Assembly (NCBI GenBank): GCA_021464245.1
Contig: JADCRB010000164.1
Span: forward strand, 62,001-126,000
Length of the DNA stretch: 64,000 bases
DNA from: Carallia brachiata
Lineage: Eukaryota; Streptophyta; Magnoliopsida; Malpighiales; Rhizophoraceae
Reading direction: 5' to 3'
Shown here piece by piece: positions 41,504 to 54,799 of this stretch. The notes under the pieces are model-generated. The model saw nothing but the letters and a program-made list of their open reading frames with translations, made no database searches and had not been told where the DNA came from. The position numbers and the translations under genes were made by a program. The first letter of the stretch is position 1. Every line of letters begins with the position of its first letter.

Positions 41504-44500
41504 CTAATCCAAAGAAAAGGTACCACCACAATACCTGCAGATACGGACACAAACACCAAGGAAACGAGAAACCATTCAAAGCTGGTCAAATAAATATACA
41601 ATCCACCATTGACTGATAATTATTTCTTTTTGCTTGTAGAGAGAAGAAAGTATCCATTAGTTTAACGACAGTTCATTAACAAATAAATGAGGTATATTGA
41701 TGGATGAGATGGGATTCCAAAGAATGTGTTTCTTCAACATAGATATGGAAGGTAACGGATTATAGAAGTTAAAAAGCAGCAAGTGCTACGTAAATCAGAT
41801 GAGTTAATTGTTCACTGGACAAGAGTTTTAGCTGGCAGGACGAATAATGATCAAAATAGAAGAATAAAAGAAACAAATTTGCTACCTGTCACTGAATTTC
41901 TCAACAGCATCAGAGGCATAAAGAAGGGTTTCGTTGGCTTTTTCTAAAACCATATAAAGCTCCTTCCCTTTCGTAGTACGAGCAATAACCCAAGCATTGT
42001 TTTTTGCTCTAATGCATATTTCCAAATCTTTCTCCTGTCCTGCACCATTCCATTTTGCTCTATTCTTTTCCAAATCTACCTCTTCTCTAAGCTTACTCAT
42101 TGCATGCAATGATTCCTGCAATACATCAATAGGAAACTCAACAGAACAGCAGTAGGACCCACAGATCTCTCATATGGGCGAGTCATTACAACAAGGTGCC
42201 ACATCCATTTGACATCAGTTTGAGGCTTAAGTTGGAATGTCAGATAAAGCATGAAGATCTCTCACATGGGCTCAAATCCATGACATAAGTCTCACAAACA
42301 CATCTAAATTGACAAAAGGGGAAAAAAAAAAAAGGAAAAAAACTATCCTTGGGATGTTATATCCATTCAACTTGATCTGGACTAACACGGAAGAAGGCTC
42401 AAGAAGTACAATTTTTCAAGCTAATTGCTTTATTTTACATCTCCAAAGCAGATAATTTGCCAATTTCTTTCCTCATCATGACATTTGTGTGTGTTTAGTA
42501 TGAGACTGGCAGATACTTCACTTGATGTAATTTGACATTATCTCCAAAAACTGAATGCACCAATGTTGTTACAGTCCAAATTTCACCTTATCATAGACAA
42601 GCTAATGCAAATAATACCAATCTTTGATATTTGTTAACTTTGAGTCTTCCTACAGGGACATTGCTTTAATCAACTATGCAAACCAAAAAATGAAGATTTA
42701 GTCCACAAGTCAGGAGTCAAGCTGCATAACCCTCTTTTTTAAACACATCATGTTTTTTCATCACAATCTTCATGATGAAGTTTCATACATTGCTTCAGTG
42801 CAATAAGGAGAAGTATCACATTACCTTTGTTAGTGTCATAACCTTTACAGGTGGAGAAGCCCTAGATACATTTCTATCATCATCAACTAGTAAGTAACGA
42901 TAGCCACTGACGTGATAAGCATTCTCACCACCCCATCCTTTTGATAGCTTCTCCTCAACTTTCAACATCTTAAGTGATGCCTAAGGATTATGAAAAAAAA
43001 AAAAAAGAATATGAGAAAACTTAATGTGGTGGATATACTATAAATATAAAAATGTTGTTTTTTCAAGTCAGAAAGTGGAACTGATAACAAAATGCACAGC
43101 TACAAAGAAAACTTGGTACTAGGTCCTTGCATAGAGCTTTTTTGGATTTTCTTCTTTTCCATTGTTTCCAATAAATACTCAATTTAAGGGCATCAAGCAT
43201 GAAAGTATAAAAAGCTGATGATTATTATAAAAGATGGATCCCTTTTGATTTACCATTTAGCATACACATGATACATGGAAAATATGATAGCAGAAGCTGA
43301 GAAAGGAAAACAAAATGCACCAGTTGACTATTAATTTTTGGCAGCTTCAAGAAGGGAACTCGTGAATATGTATAATCAAGACATAGAATATTCAACTAAG
43401 CACCATGAAGCTATTGGACAACTGTAAAATGATAGATAGTTCACTTATTAACAAATGCATTCAATCCCAGTAATGGTCTTATAAGTCAATTGAAATAGCC
43501 GAGGAATTTCCTGAGTGTACCCATTACTCTTGGTTTAACATAGAGGGTAGTATCCAAATTCTCTCTAATCATGCCTAAGAGATTGATAGGCAGAAGAAAA
43601 GTTTATAGAAAATCAGTATCTTAGCATGCACAAATGATTCCCTCTCTAGTAGCTAATAGAAGGCATTACTTGCAAATTTCACAGCATAAAATGAAAACCT
43701 ATGAGGTAATCAACTGAAGCTCGATAGATACCAATCAGTCTTTGGTTCAACTATGTTTTCATACTGTGCCCCATCGTAATGATTTTAGATTCTTAAACAA
43801 TCAGTCAAGCATGCACAACCACCATGAGCAAACAGACTGTAGGTAAGAAAAATTATACTTTGTAAAGGAACAAGTACCATAACTCCCTTTGGCAGCAAAT
43901 GAATGGTCTCTCAACCTATTTCCTAAGGGAGAATACCAACAAGACAACAACAGAGTTTTGTTTCCATTTTTTTTTTTTTTGTTCTGGCTCCCATTCTATA
44001 TGTATCTACATTGCCAAGCCAGGAATAGAGACTAAAGCCTAACTCCCATTCTTGGATTTTCATTTGGTTAACAAAATAAAAGAGCTAGACAGAATCCATG
44101 GAGAATCACCATACTATTAGGAAAATGCTCGAAACTTATATGTTGATACTGTAATTAAAAACAATTAGAGCCCCGAGTATCGCTAAGAGTTATAGACCTA
44201 AGGGACAATACCACTTGTGAAGGGTAGAAACCAGATTGAATATTAGTCCTCCAGCAAATATGTGAGAAGAGTTATAATGGAGGAAAACCGTTAAAGCCTT
44301 AAAATAACCTTATTGTTAATATCTAAAGAAAGAAAGACAGCACGGAGGACAAGCAAGATGCAGATAGACGACAATGCTGGTATGTGAAAATATGAACAAA
44401 AATCATAAATATGAATGGAAGAAACTCAAAAGAGGAAAAAAATTATATTCAGCAACAATTAAGAGCTCACATTTTCAACAACTTGCTTCTTGACTTGGGA

Positions 44501-47500
44501 GACACCTTGCTCCCCATTTAGAATGGATGAAACAGGAACCAAAAGGATTAAGGTAAGATTTTTGTACTGATAAGCACAAAGATACATTCTCTCCTCAGTC
44601 TGCTGCAGACAAATTGTTGGTGTCAAAGAAATCATGCTACCTCTCTCTGCACCCCAGATATTAGTCAAAAGAAATCCATCCTTTCCTTTAGACCACCCGT
44701 CATGCTGCAAAGGCCTTCTAACATGAGAGCCATTTTCTCGGTTTGAAGAGGTATCAGGAGAGAGATAAAACTGTGCCGAAGCAGATACAGCATGGGTCAA
44801 AGTAGATGCTGCACTAACATTAGATGTACTATTTCCCTTGCGTAAATAGGACCAGGAACTCACTCCATTGGATAGCGCACGAGGGGTCAACCTTAGAACA
44901 GCATATGTAAATATATTTATGGTATCATCCTAAAAAAAGCATTGTGGCAAAAGTTAGCATATGATACAGAGCACCAAAAAAAAAAAAAAAAACTGTTGGG
45001 ACACTCATAGCCAGTTCTGTCAAAAATAGCATATCTTTTGTCAATCATATGCTCCTCGAGGATATAAACAATTGAAAGCATGTTGAATCACAGATATCAA
45101 GATCAATCAGTTTTGAGGATCAAAACATACAGCTGAAAGTGTAGTGGAGACAAGAAGGTCCTGAAACATGATCATCGAGTAGCACGATGCTGTCCCGGCA
45201 CAAGATTCTAGCATCCCAACAAGTGACTGCCAAAACAAGATGAATTATCAACATTATAGGTCAAAACATGACTTTATTTTTCTATTCAATACATTAGTTT
45301 TGATCAAGTAACCATAAAAATTCTAATAGGTAAAATTTAAATATTGCAGTTTTTTGCAAGTGCAAGTATAGATGCATGAAATCTCAATTCCTGGAGATGA
45401 GTTTCATCCAATTGTGAAAAATGCAAACTATTGGCAGAGTAAACCAAAAGGAGTATGTCTATAGGACTTAGATTATAGAAACAACTAAACATAAACATAC
45501 ATCAGTTGCAGCCATCGTCATTCTCCTTAATTCAGTATAACTAGATTTGTTATAGCTTTACGTCTATCTTGATGGATTTATCTAAAAACTGATGAAGTGG
45601 GCAGTTCTAGAAAGAGATGCAAATAGAAAGGATGGAGGGGCAGTTTTTTAGCATTAAATGGAAATTAACCATAAAGATTCCTTTCATGGGCTTCCTTTTC
45701 CTAAGCAGCGTTTCTCCCCTTTTCAGACAGATCCCTCCATCTAACAGAGAAAGAAAGAGAGGGAAGATTTTGATACACAAAAAGGACATACTAAGAATAA
45801 AAGAAGAACAAGAAACACAAATCTCCTAGGGAGATGGCAGGGTTCATGCCAAAAAATATCATGAAATTAAAACTTGCCAAAGAGACAAATGATCAAGAGA
45901 GACAGATGTTGCATGAGTGAAACCATAATGTCACTTCCCAAGTTAATAAAATAGATATAACAAATAATGAAATTCAATATAGGATGAGAAACAATAGAGA
46001 AACTGTTTATATAGTAAAGCTCCTCAGTGGCCCCATAGCTGATGGATTAATCTTGTATACCTCAACGATCATGGAAAGTCTCATTACTAACACCAACTAC
46101 AAACTAGACTATCCTCATTTTCAGAGACAATCAGTGACACATTTCTGTCACTTAACAGGTTTATAGCATATCCCCAGAAAAATGACAACAAGCTTCAGAG
46201 TTTTACATACATAAGATTTACTAAAAACAAATTCTAAAGATAAACCTGAACTTCAATTGCAGCCTCCCTCCCAACAGTCAACATGTGCACAGTTCTGCGC
46301 TCCATTAAACAGTCACGAAATGATGGTAACTGAACTTTATTTCCAACTAGAAAATCTGTCCCAAAGATAAAAGTTACAAGTGAGAAACACCAACTTCATC
46401 AATACTTTTGTAGCTCAAATCCCATGGAGACCAATTGACACAGCAACTTCAGCATTACCGCAGCAGCAGTTATCCATTGGAGACCGCTTTCGAATTGCTG
46501 ACAATTAGTGACTTACACTTATATATTTTGAACCAAAGAAACAAAATAAGATTCAGTGTAACTGTAGTTAGTAAGAAAGATGACGTCTTACCGCTTAGAT
46601 AATCCATGATAAAAGGATACAAATGGGATCGAGTAAGCCCTCCACTAGGTTCTTTCTCAAGCATTGCTCTTATCGATCCATGAAACATCATAAAAGAGAG
46701 TGGACTTCTTGGAGAACCTTTCGTAATGCATCGATCCGCCAAATGGTTTCTGATGCTTTACTTTTCTCCACAACCTACACAAAGTTAAGCACTGATCAAA
46801 AGTACATAATTCAACTGACTCGGACACAAAACTCAAACATCAACAGACCCAATACTGTATAAATTTCACAGGATATATTTTGTAGAAATTTCTGGCATGA
46901 ATATCGCTAGGGCTTCACCACATTATTCAACAGTACAGAATAAAAGGTAACTCACGCCTTGACAGACAATCATATGTGGCTTATATCGTTAATCTAGAGC
47001 CTGAAATCCTTTCCTTTTAACAAATAGAGACTAACCTAGGGAAATCAACCAAATGAATTGATAAAGAAGAAGAAAGTAGCAAAGCAGAATGGCAGGGAGC
47101 AGTGTCTCCCTATCGTATATAATATATAGTATTAGAGTTATTAATGGCAATAAAAACTAACAACATTAATCACGGTGCCAAAAAGGGAACAGATATCACA
47201 CCATGACCATCCAGATATCCCGCTCAGCCTCATAAAAGACATGAGAGTGCCTCTCTGCCTCTATCACCTCACAAGCTGCTTCTGGAGAAAATATTCTGCA
47301 CAAAATTCAAGTCATACCAGGGCTTGAGAGAACTCTTGTCACCATCGGAAGTTTATAAATGGGGATAAAAGGAGAGGAATAGGATATGCAATAGAATCAG
47401 AGGCTTCACATCAGCAGAAGGAAAAGTAAACACAGGATGCCTTACAGTAAAATATATACAAAACCCAACATACTCAAATTTAAGGAAAAAAAACTTAAAA

Positions 47501-47798
47501 GCCAGTATATTCAGAAAATGAAAGAAAAAGGGTAAAAAAGGGCTCCTAAGTTCACCCTCTTGCGAATCATCATCATTACTATCCCGACGACTCGAAGGAC
47601 CAAATTGGCTGCGTACCTTGTGAAAGTGATGAGTCCTTCACTGAGCCCTATCACTGAAAGCTGTGTTGAGAAGGGAAGATCAGCAGGAAAGAAGAACAAT
47701 ATCTTGTCCAGTTCCTGCCCTTCCTGTTGTCCCCTTCTCAAATCAAATATGCATAACTGCATGCTGTCGTTGAAAGTGTTCACAGATGCCAAACCCAT
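41504..47798 (-). CDS. CCZ1: CCZ1 homologue, vacuolar fusion protein, with one single-base frameshift
   Basis: Nine coding exons on the minus strand: 47798-47617, 47295-47202, 46774-46592, 46355-46246, 45226-45131, 44929-44471, 42980-42825, 42115-41886, 41534-41504. CCZ1 pairs with MON1 as the guanine-nucleotide exchange factor for RAB7 on late endosomes and the vacuole. The N-terminus is the conserved LCIFDLRRGQ and QLSVIGLSEGLITFTR (longin-like region). Next are EAACEVIEAERHSHVFYEAE, ETIWRIDALRKVLQEV and FLVGNKVQLPSFRDCL. The C-terminus is ELYMVLEKANETLLYASDAV, and the tiny last exon ends YCGGTFSLD. All phases match, but the exons total 1541 nt. In exon 3 the T-run at 46695-46692 has four T where five restore the frame, giving 513 residues. 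Either the gene has a recent lesion or the sequence has a homopolymer error. Confidence 0.92.
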
Positions 47799-49452
47799 GA
47801 CTTATTCCAACACATAAATCTTCATGAAAATCACAACCGGACACAAAATAAGCCAAACACATGAAAAAAGTCAGATTAAAAAAAAAAAAAAAAGGATCAA
47901 TATTAACCAAACTACTGGGAGCTCCAAGAAATATGCCGACTCAAAATTACTGCAAAATCTGACAACATCTAAGCAGAAAACAGCAACAAAATTCCAATAA
48001 ATTTAGGAGATTAACTAAATACGACAAATGGAAGCCACCCAATTCAATTCAATGAAGTGGTAATTCAGAAATAAGCAAAATTAATAACAACGCCAAAGTT
48101 TTACAATTGCAAAATTACCGTCCTAAAAACCATCAAACAGCGCAGTTAAGAAAAACATTTTGTTGAATTTCATTTTAAAAAAAAAAAAGAAAAGAGAAAT
48201 AATAATTGAAAAAAAAAAAGAAAAAAGGAAATACAAAGAGTAGAAGGAAACTTACGCGGAACAGGTGGAAAGGAAGTAGAGAGCTGAAATCAAATGCTTG
48301 AGAGATAGAGATTTGGAAAATGAAGAGATTTGTAGTTACAGAGAAATACAGAATTTTCGTTTTGGTCTTTGCTGCAACTGAACAATTGGGATCCGGAGAG
48401 ACATCATCAAACAATAGGCTATACAAAGGTTTTGAACGGTAGGTTCGGTTTGGTTCTAAGTTCTAGCTACCTAACAATTTTGTATTTTTATTTATGAGAC
48501 GTTTGAGTTAATTTTCAAAGTGTATTTATATTTTATTTTTGAAAAAGAAGATAAGTATTTAGTAAATTTTTTAGTATTAATATTTAATTTTATTTATTTT
48601 CTTACTTGATTTCTTAATAGTAATTGATTGAAAAATAATTAAAATTATTTTTTATTACTTTTTAAATTATTTTTAATTTTTAATATTAATAATAATTTAT
48701 ATAAACTAAAATACCAATAATATTTATATAAATTTATAATTTTTTTACTCACCGTTTGAATATAATTTATTAGTAATTATTAAATTTTATCAGTGTTTAT
48801 ATAAACGTAATATTTATTTTTTAATAATTCGTAAATATTTTTTTATTTCAAATTTTTATTAATATTAATATTTAATTTTTTTTATTTTATAAATTTAGCA
48901 TATTTTTTATTATTTAATAATTATGTTAAGAAATTAATATATATATATAACATAATACACCTATCATTATGTCATTGAATATGGTTATAATTTTTTAAAA
49001 TTTTATATGAATATAATTATATTTTTATTTTTCACAACTATACATTCAATTTTTATAATAAAAAATAATAAGATATATTTTTTTATTACAAAAAAATTAA
49101 AATGTTATTATTAAAATTAAAAATATGATTATACTCAAATAAATTTTTAAATGTAAATTTTTTGATAGTGTAATTTTGTTTTATATTTTTGGGGTGTTGA
49201 AATTAAGAACTCCAATATAGGAAGCACAATATATGCACTTGGTCACGTGGGAACATCACCAAGTTCAACTACTATTTCGATTGAAAACTGATCCTAAATA
49301 TTGCGGCCATAGTTCATTTGAACTTGTCTGCAAAGGCAACCATACAGCAATTACAATTCCATCCAGTTCGGTCCACAACCTGTTCGACGAAAAGCCCCAA
49401 CCGTTTCCAGAGGCTAGTAAGCAACTTGTTTTAGCTAAGCAGGCATCATCCT
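47799..49452. other. Divergent spacer between CCZ1 and DPH7
   Basis: It holds both 5' regions. On the minus strand a donor at about 48255 (GCGTAAGTTT) suggests a CCZ1 5'-UTR intron with the first exon near 48260-48440. 48480-49190 is very AT-rich. Confidence 0.55.
49244..49249 (+). promoter_or_regulatory. G-box (CACGTG) upstream of DPH7
   Basis: A perfect CACGTG palindrome lies 204 bases before the DPH7 ATG. Such boxes bind bZIP and bHLH factors in plants. Its use here is inferred from position only. Confidence 0.4.
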
Positions 49453-50979
49453 ATGGAAGTGGGACACTGTTATTTAGACGGCAATGCCGACGCCGTGGAG
49501 TTCTGTGCCGATGATACGTACAGCCACATTCTAGCGGCTGCGACTTACACGCTGAAAGAAGGGGATCAGCCGAGTCGGTCGGGCAGCATTTCGCTCTTTC
49601 ATGTTGATGCCGAAGAGGGTCGTTTCGAGCTGCTATATCGTGTCAATACCGCGGGCATCTTTGATATCAAGTGGAGTCCCACTGGAAGTAATGCAGGCCG
49701 AAAGCCAATAATTGCTCAAGCCGACGCTGATGGCTGCGTGAGAGTTCATGGATTAGAGTGCTCCTCGGATGGAGAAAAGGGTATGCAAAGGCACATCCTT
49801 TCAGTTATAGTTAATTTATGCAGTTTTGTTACTTGATAGCTTATTGATATGCTTCTTTTCCTCTGCGTATTGATATGCTTTGCTACTTGATAGCTGAACT
49901 GATAATGAACATATGGAATTTGTTGCATTAGAAACTAACTTTGAGAACTTGTCAATGAAAGTTGTTATAGGTATCGAGAAAATGTGAACATGACTCCTTT
50001 ACCGTTTATCCTCATCAAATTAGAGGCAACATCATATTCAGGTTGTATGGGGAGTTATGTCTATTGTGCACAGTTATTATGGCTTAGACTAATGGGAATC
50101 CATGACCCGTTTGGAGGGCTTCGAGAAATGTGCGATATGCAACAACAGTTGTCCTTGTTATGTTTCAGTTTAGTCTAGATTCTGACCACAAATTCATGTT
50201 TTATACGGCGGTAAAATGTGCTTGATATTATTAGTTTGTTGTTGATTCTTGATGCAGGGAGCTTTCTGAGAGAAATTCGTGGGGAGAAAATCAGCTCCTC
50301 CATGTGCCTTTGTTTGGACTGGGATCCATCAGCGACCAACTTATCAGTGGGACATTCAGATGGTTCTGTCTCAGTTATTGCCTTTTCAGATACCCAACTG
50401 GAGGTAATTCGACAATGGAGAGCACATGATTATGAGGTTTGGGCTGCTTCCTTGGACATCCACCAACCACAACTGGTATACACTGGCTCGGATGACTGCA
50501 AATTCAATTGTTGGGATTTGCGAGACAAGTCTTCCAATTTGGTATTTCAGAACTCGAAGGTCCATAAGATGGGTGTCTGCTGCATCGCAAAGAGCCCTTT
50601 CGACGCACACACATTGTTGACTGGTAGTTATGATGAGCACCTGAGGGTATGGGATGTAAGATCAGTCTCAAAGCCAGTAAATGAAGCTTCCATTTGTCTA
50701 GGAGGCGGAGTTTGGAGAATCAAACACCATCCTTATACACCAGGTGCCATCTTGGCTGCTTGTATGCACAATGGGTTTGCAATTGTAAGGATTAAAGATC
50801 AGGAATGTGAGTTGATCGAAACTCATACTGCTAAGCACGACTCACTTGCTTATGGTGTAGATTGGCAAAAAGGAAAGATGTATGGAAAGGGCAGACTAAA
50901 TGACAGTGTGGTGGCTACTTGTTCCTTTTATGACCGCCTTCTTCAGATATGGATGCCTGAAAATGATATTGTTGTGTAA
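49453..50979 (+). CDS. DPH7: DPH7 homologue, diphthine methyl ester hydrolase (WD40 protein)
   Basis: Two exons (49453-49780 and 50258-50979) join in phase to 349 residues. DPH7 removes the methyl ester from methylated diphthine on translation elongation factor 2, the step before final amidation to diphthamide, in the cytosol. The protein is a WD40 propeller: GNADAVEFCADDTYSHILAA and FDIKWSPTG near the N-terminus, then LCLDWDPSAT, VGHSDGSVSV, WAASLDIHQPQLVYTGSDDC, NCWDLRD, LLTGSYDEHLRVWDVR, GGGVWRIKHHP, AACMHNGFAIVR, YGVDW, ATCSFYDRLLQIW. The SYDEHLRVWD and GGGVWRIKHHP blocks are characteristic of DPH7. Length fits the family. It is divergently arranged with CCZ1. No lesion is seen. Confidence 0.93.
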
Positions 50980-52943
50980 GTTTGGTGTGCCCAATGAATC
51001 TCCTTTAGCATATTTCATTTTAGAAAGGCTGCTTGTCTACGGACTAGATTTGCATATCATTGATATTCAAATTCTGCTTAACAAAATTTTAGAGGAATAG
51101 TTCACAGTTTTGATGTTAAACAATTATATATCTGGAGTGGAGTTTAGATTTTCATATTTACTTAAAGCATGCTAATTTTGATATACTAATATTCCAAATA
51201 ATAGCGTCCAAAAAGGAAATTTTAGTCAAGTAATTTTATCTAGCCATTAAATTATTATTAGAAATTTTCTCTGCGGAATAAAAGGTATAAAATGTAAAAA
51301 TAATTTGACATGAGCAATTATTATAACTAAAAGTTTAACCTTAGTCTACAACTTAATTTTAAGTCCATTCAATCATTCTAATTCAAGCATGCTAATTCTA
51401 AGATACTAATATTTGAAATATAAACTAAAATCAAGTAGAATTCTATTTAGCCCATTGATCATTATCGGAAATTAGCGTTACGTAATGAAATAAAAAACTT
51501 AATATGTGAATGAAGTCGACATTGTATATTGCTAATATTATTTCTAATGACCAGTAGAGGGCATACTGCCCACATGGGAGGCGGAGATCCGAGCCTCTGC
51601 CTTTCCAAATTTCCTGCCCCCTCTGTTTGTACCGATTTTGACCCTCCATTAAACCAAAAAATATATATATATATTTCTAATTGTATCACATTATATGAAA
51701 AGTTTCAGTGAATTTAGGATTTACATCTATGAATATTAATAAATCTCTTTTTTTTTTTTTGAAAATCCCACATTATCTAGGGTGATAATCATAATTAAAA
51801 ATTGAATCTATTTAGTTAAGATCTTGTACCTTAATTTACTGTCTAAAACTATTTGTATTTTGTTTATGCCATCCTTATGCTCTCATCTCTAATTAAGAGT
51901 GTTCAAAAAAATTGAAAGTTTTGGTTAACCAATAAACTAAGTTGAACCGAACCAATTTTTCAATTAATCAAATTAATTCTATAACTGGTTAACCAAACCA
52001 AATAAAACCGAAATTTTTGGTTAGAAGTTGATTTCTAATATTAAAGAACTGTGATTATCGAACCAAATTGAAATCTTATATATATATATATATATATAAT
52101 ATCTTAAACAATCACTTATTTATCTTATATATAATAATAATTACAAATTTATTTAAGAAAACTATACCAAAATATCTGTTTTACATTTAGATTAGAATTT
52201 TATTTAAAAAAATTGGTTGACCACTGGACCGAAAATTTTGATTATCGTGAATGGGTTAACCTAATTCGGTTTGGGAATGATTTTTATTTTCACATTATCA
52301 AAAATTTTCGTGAATAATTTTCACAGTGCAGTTGTGTTAGCCATGGACGCCTCTATCTCCAATATACCCACAATTGACGCATGTAACTTTCCGGGGTGTA
52401 TGTATATATATATATATATATTTTCAAAAAAAAAAATTTTAATTAAGATAATTAAATATCTTAATTGTTAGATCTTTAGACTTAATTTAGAATAATTTTA
52501 TTTAAATAATTTATTTAACAATTTTGGTATAGATCAGATTCACCTCCTGAACATTAATAAAACCAAACAGACCATCTTACTGGTGTTTCGATAACCAAGT
52601 CAAATTTCAAATGCAAGTTATAAACTTTTGCTAGTTAAAAAATCACTTAACCAGAAAGCGTACAAGTAGAGATTTAAAAGTCAAGATATTAAGTATAAAA
52701 ATATACTGACTTATCACTAAATTATCACAAATTGAGTGATTATACATATGTAATTAGTTTAGTAGATCGGAATACTAACTAATAATTTATACCGTGTCTC
52801 TCCAATTCCCTAATTATCATATCCCAATATGAATTCTGATCTTCCAATAAGAGAAAATAATTTATGCGTCTAGCAGTATTCTTGCAGGTGATCTATACAA
52901 AACAAATCTCCTGTATTAGATTCAATAAGAAGTTGTTGCAGCA
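50980..52943. other. AT-rich spacer between DPH7 and F-box copy B
   Basis: No gene is seen. It includes (TA)n runs near 51661-51673, 52077-52100 and 52403-52420. About 51890-52290 reads like a decayed repeat (repeated aaccaaa/ttggtt words). 52900-52943 resembles the 5' leader of F-box copies A and C. Confidence 0.5.
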
Positions 52944-54156
52944 ATGGATTCTCTCCTCTATGGCTCCGCATCTCGTCTCCACTGGACGACCAACTTCTCC
53001 ACGACCGTCGCTACAAGTTCGGCCGCCACAACAGAACTCGTAACACCGCCGAGAAGCAAGAAACTCAACAACAACAACGACAAGAAGTATCCGTCTAATT
53101 GTTCTGCTACTGACCAAGAAAGATCGCTGTTCCTGCCAATCGAAATCATGGTAGAGATATTGTGTCGGTTAGATGCACGGACTTTGCTCAAGTTCAAGTC
53201 CGTCTGCACGCAATGGTGCCTTGATTGAAGATCCCAACTTTGTGAAGGAGCACGCAAGTCGAGCCCCCTTTCTGATGAGGCATTGTCAGGACGATGAAGT
53301 CATCGAGATGACAAGCCAACAATTCGGAGTCATCACCACCCGCGACGGGTTGATATTGATGGAGAGCGTAGTTGGCAATGCATCCGAAAGAAAGTATTGT
53401 GTCAGGAATCCGATAACGCGGCGAGTTTTTGATTTGCCTAATCCACATGACCATACTTTAGCCATGGACATCTATTTTGTTCCCTCATCCGGTTGCTACA
53501 AGCTAATCAGTATTTATGGTGATAAAGAAAGAGACTGATGGAGGGACTTGAGATGCTTACACTTGGTGGTAATGCCGATGAACCGATATGGAGATTTGTT
53601 GATGCTACTCTCTTGAGAAATTTGGATGAGCGTTATGGTGGTACTTTTCATTGTCGGTCCCTCAAAGGGGTTGCCTATTTTTATCCAACAAGCTTGCTTG
53701 GATCGAAAGATTTTGAGGTGGTGTCTCTTGACATGGACAAAGAGTGTTTTTCAAGGACTGTGTTGCCAAGGAACTCTTTTTCAGGTACCCAAAGCAATGT
53801 TTTATACCATTTTATACAAGGATCATCGGAATCTGCTGTATCTGTCAGTGGGAGAGATCATTAAGGATGAACTACGTTTACTGGTGCTGGAAGATTATAA
53901 GAAGGGTAAATGGGCTGAAGAGAAGATCACAATTCCATTGACTTTCTCGAAAGAAAACTCTAACATGAGGAATGCTCCGCCTTTAATAGCTTCCCGGTTG
54001 TACGTGTGGTTCCTGATGAATGGAGAACTCAAAAGGTACAGTATCAAAAGCCAGCAGATGATAAATGTGGAATTTCCAACCCGAGGAGAGAAACAATTTT
54101 TCCCTTTCAGAGAAACCTTAGTGACTTTCAAAGGAATGAGGTCAGAAGAAAACTGA
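52944..54156 (+). pseudogene. F-box / F-box-associated-domain gene (copy B), frameshifted
   Basis: It starts MDSLLYGSASRL, then the Ser/Thr/Lys-rich leader and the F-box (LPIEIMVEILCRLDARTLLK, then FKSVCTQW). A 2-base loss near 53214 relative to copies A and C shifts the frame, so the first frame stops at 53228. The second frame carries ALIEDPNFVKEHASRAPFL and RNPITRRVFDLPNPH to a stop at 53536-53538. The third frame carries VDATLLRNLDERYGG and SLDMDKECFSRTVLP. The fourth frame begins near 53800 and carries DELRLLVLEDYKKGKWAEEK and LVTFKGMRSEEN to the TGA at 54156. Three shifts make it a pseudogene. It preserves the 3' region missing from copy A and is the best local reference for aligning that copy. 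Confidence 0.88.
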
Positions 54157-54799
54157 TGATCAAGTTGAAGTGGTCGAATTCCTTTTCTAGCATTTACTTT
54201 TCTTATATCTTCTAGTTTTCTGCAACAGTTATGAACTTTACCCATCTTCTTCGCTTTTCCATCAATTTGAAGGAAAATCATGAAGTTTAATAAAATGGTT
54301 GCTTTAGTTCTATAGATTTATTTTTCCTTTTGCAGAGATGCATTCTATCAGCTTCTGCTCTTTTGGGATTAAGGAATAGTTGTAAGAATCATATTTCATG
54401 TGTCATATTTTGTTTGGTATAACTTCTAAGGTTACTGTTAGTTTTCCTGAGAGTAATGGGGAAAAACAAAAACCAAAGCAAAATCTGTAAAACCATGACA
54501 GGGAAGAGATGATTGAGAACAGCATCACTACTTGATTGATCTTTTTAACTCCATTATATAAGAGGTTTATAGACATGAAGAACGACGACATAAAACAGCG
54601 ATAGATTAAGAAATGTTTTAGAGCTTGAGCTTTTCTTATACAGTACAACTGCTGCACAATGCTCAAGGATCATTCATGGGAAACAAGGACAGGTTTCAGG
54701 GATTTCCATACCTGAATTGAATTTCTGCATCATTTACTAGCTTTTGGATATAAAAGAGCCAAAACAAGAAAAGGTAATTGACACTACCAGTAAATTCCC

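Noticed and set aside
44459..44890. Reading the 143-codon CCZ1 segment as a separate gene
   Set aside because: Splice sites and phases show it is exon 6 of the nine-exon gene.
46419..46500. Possible extra small CCZ1 exon between exons 3 and 4
   Set aside because: Including it breaks the phase and the conserved join MDYLS-DFLVG.
49746..50178. Frames within the DPH7 intron
   Set aside because: They lie between two well-supported exons and show no WD40 signal.
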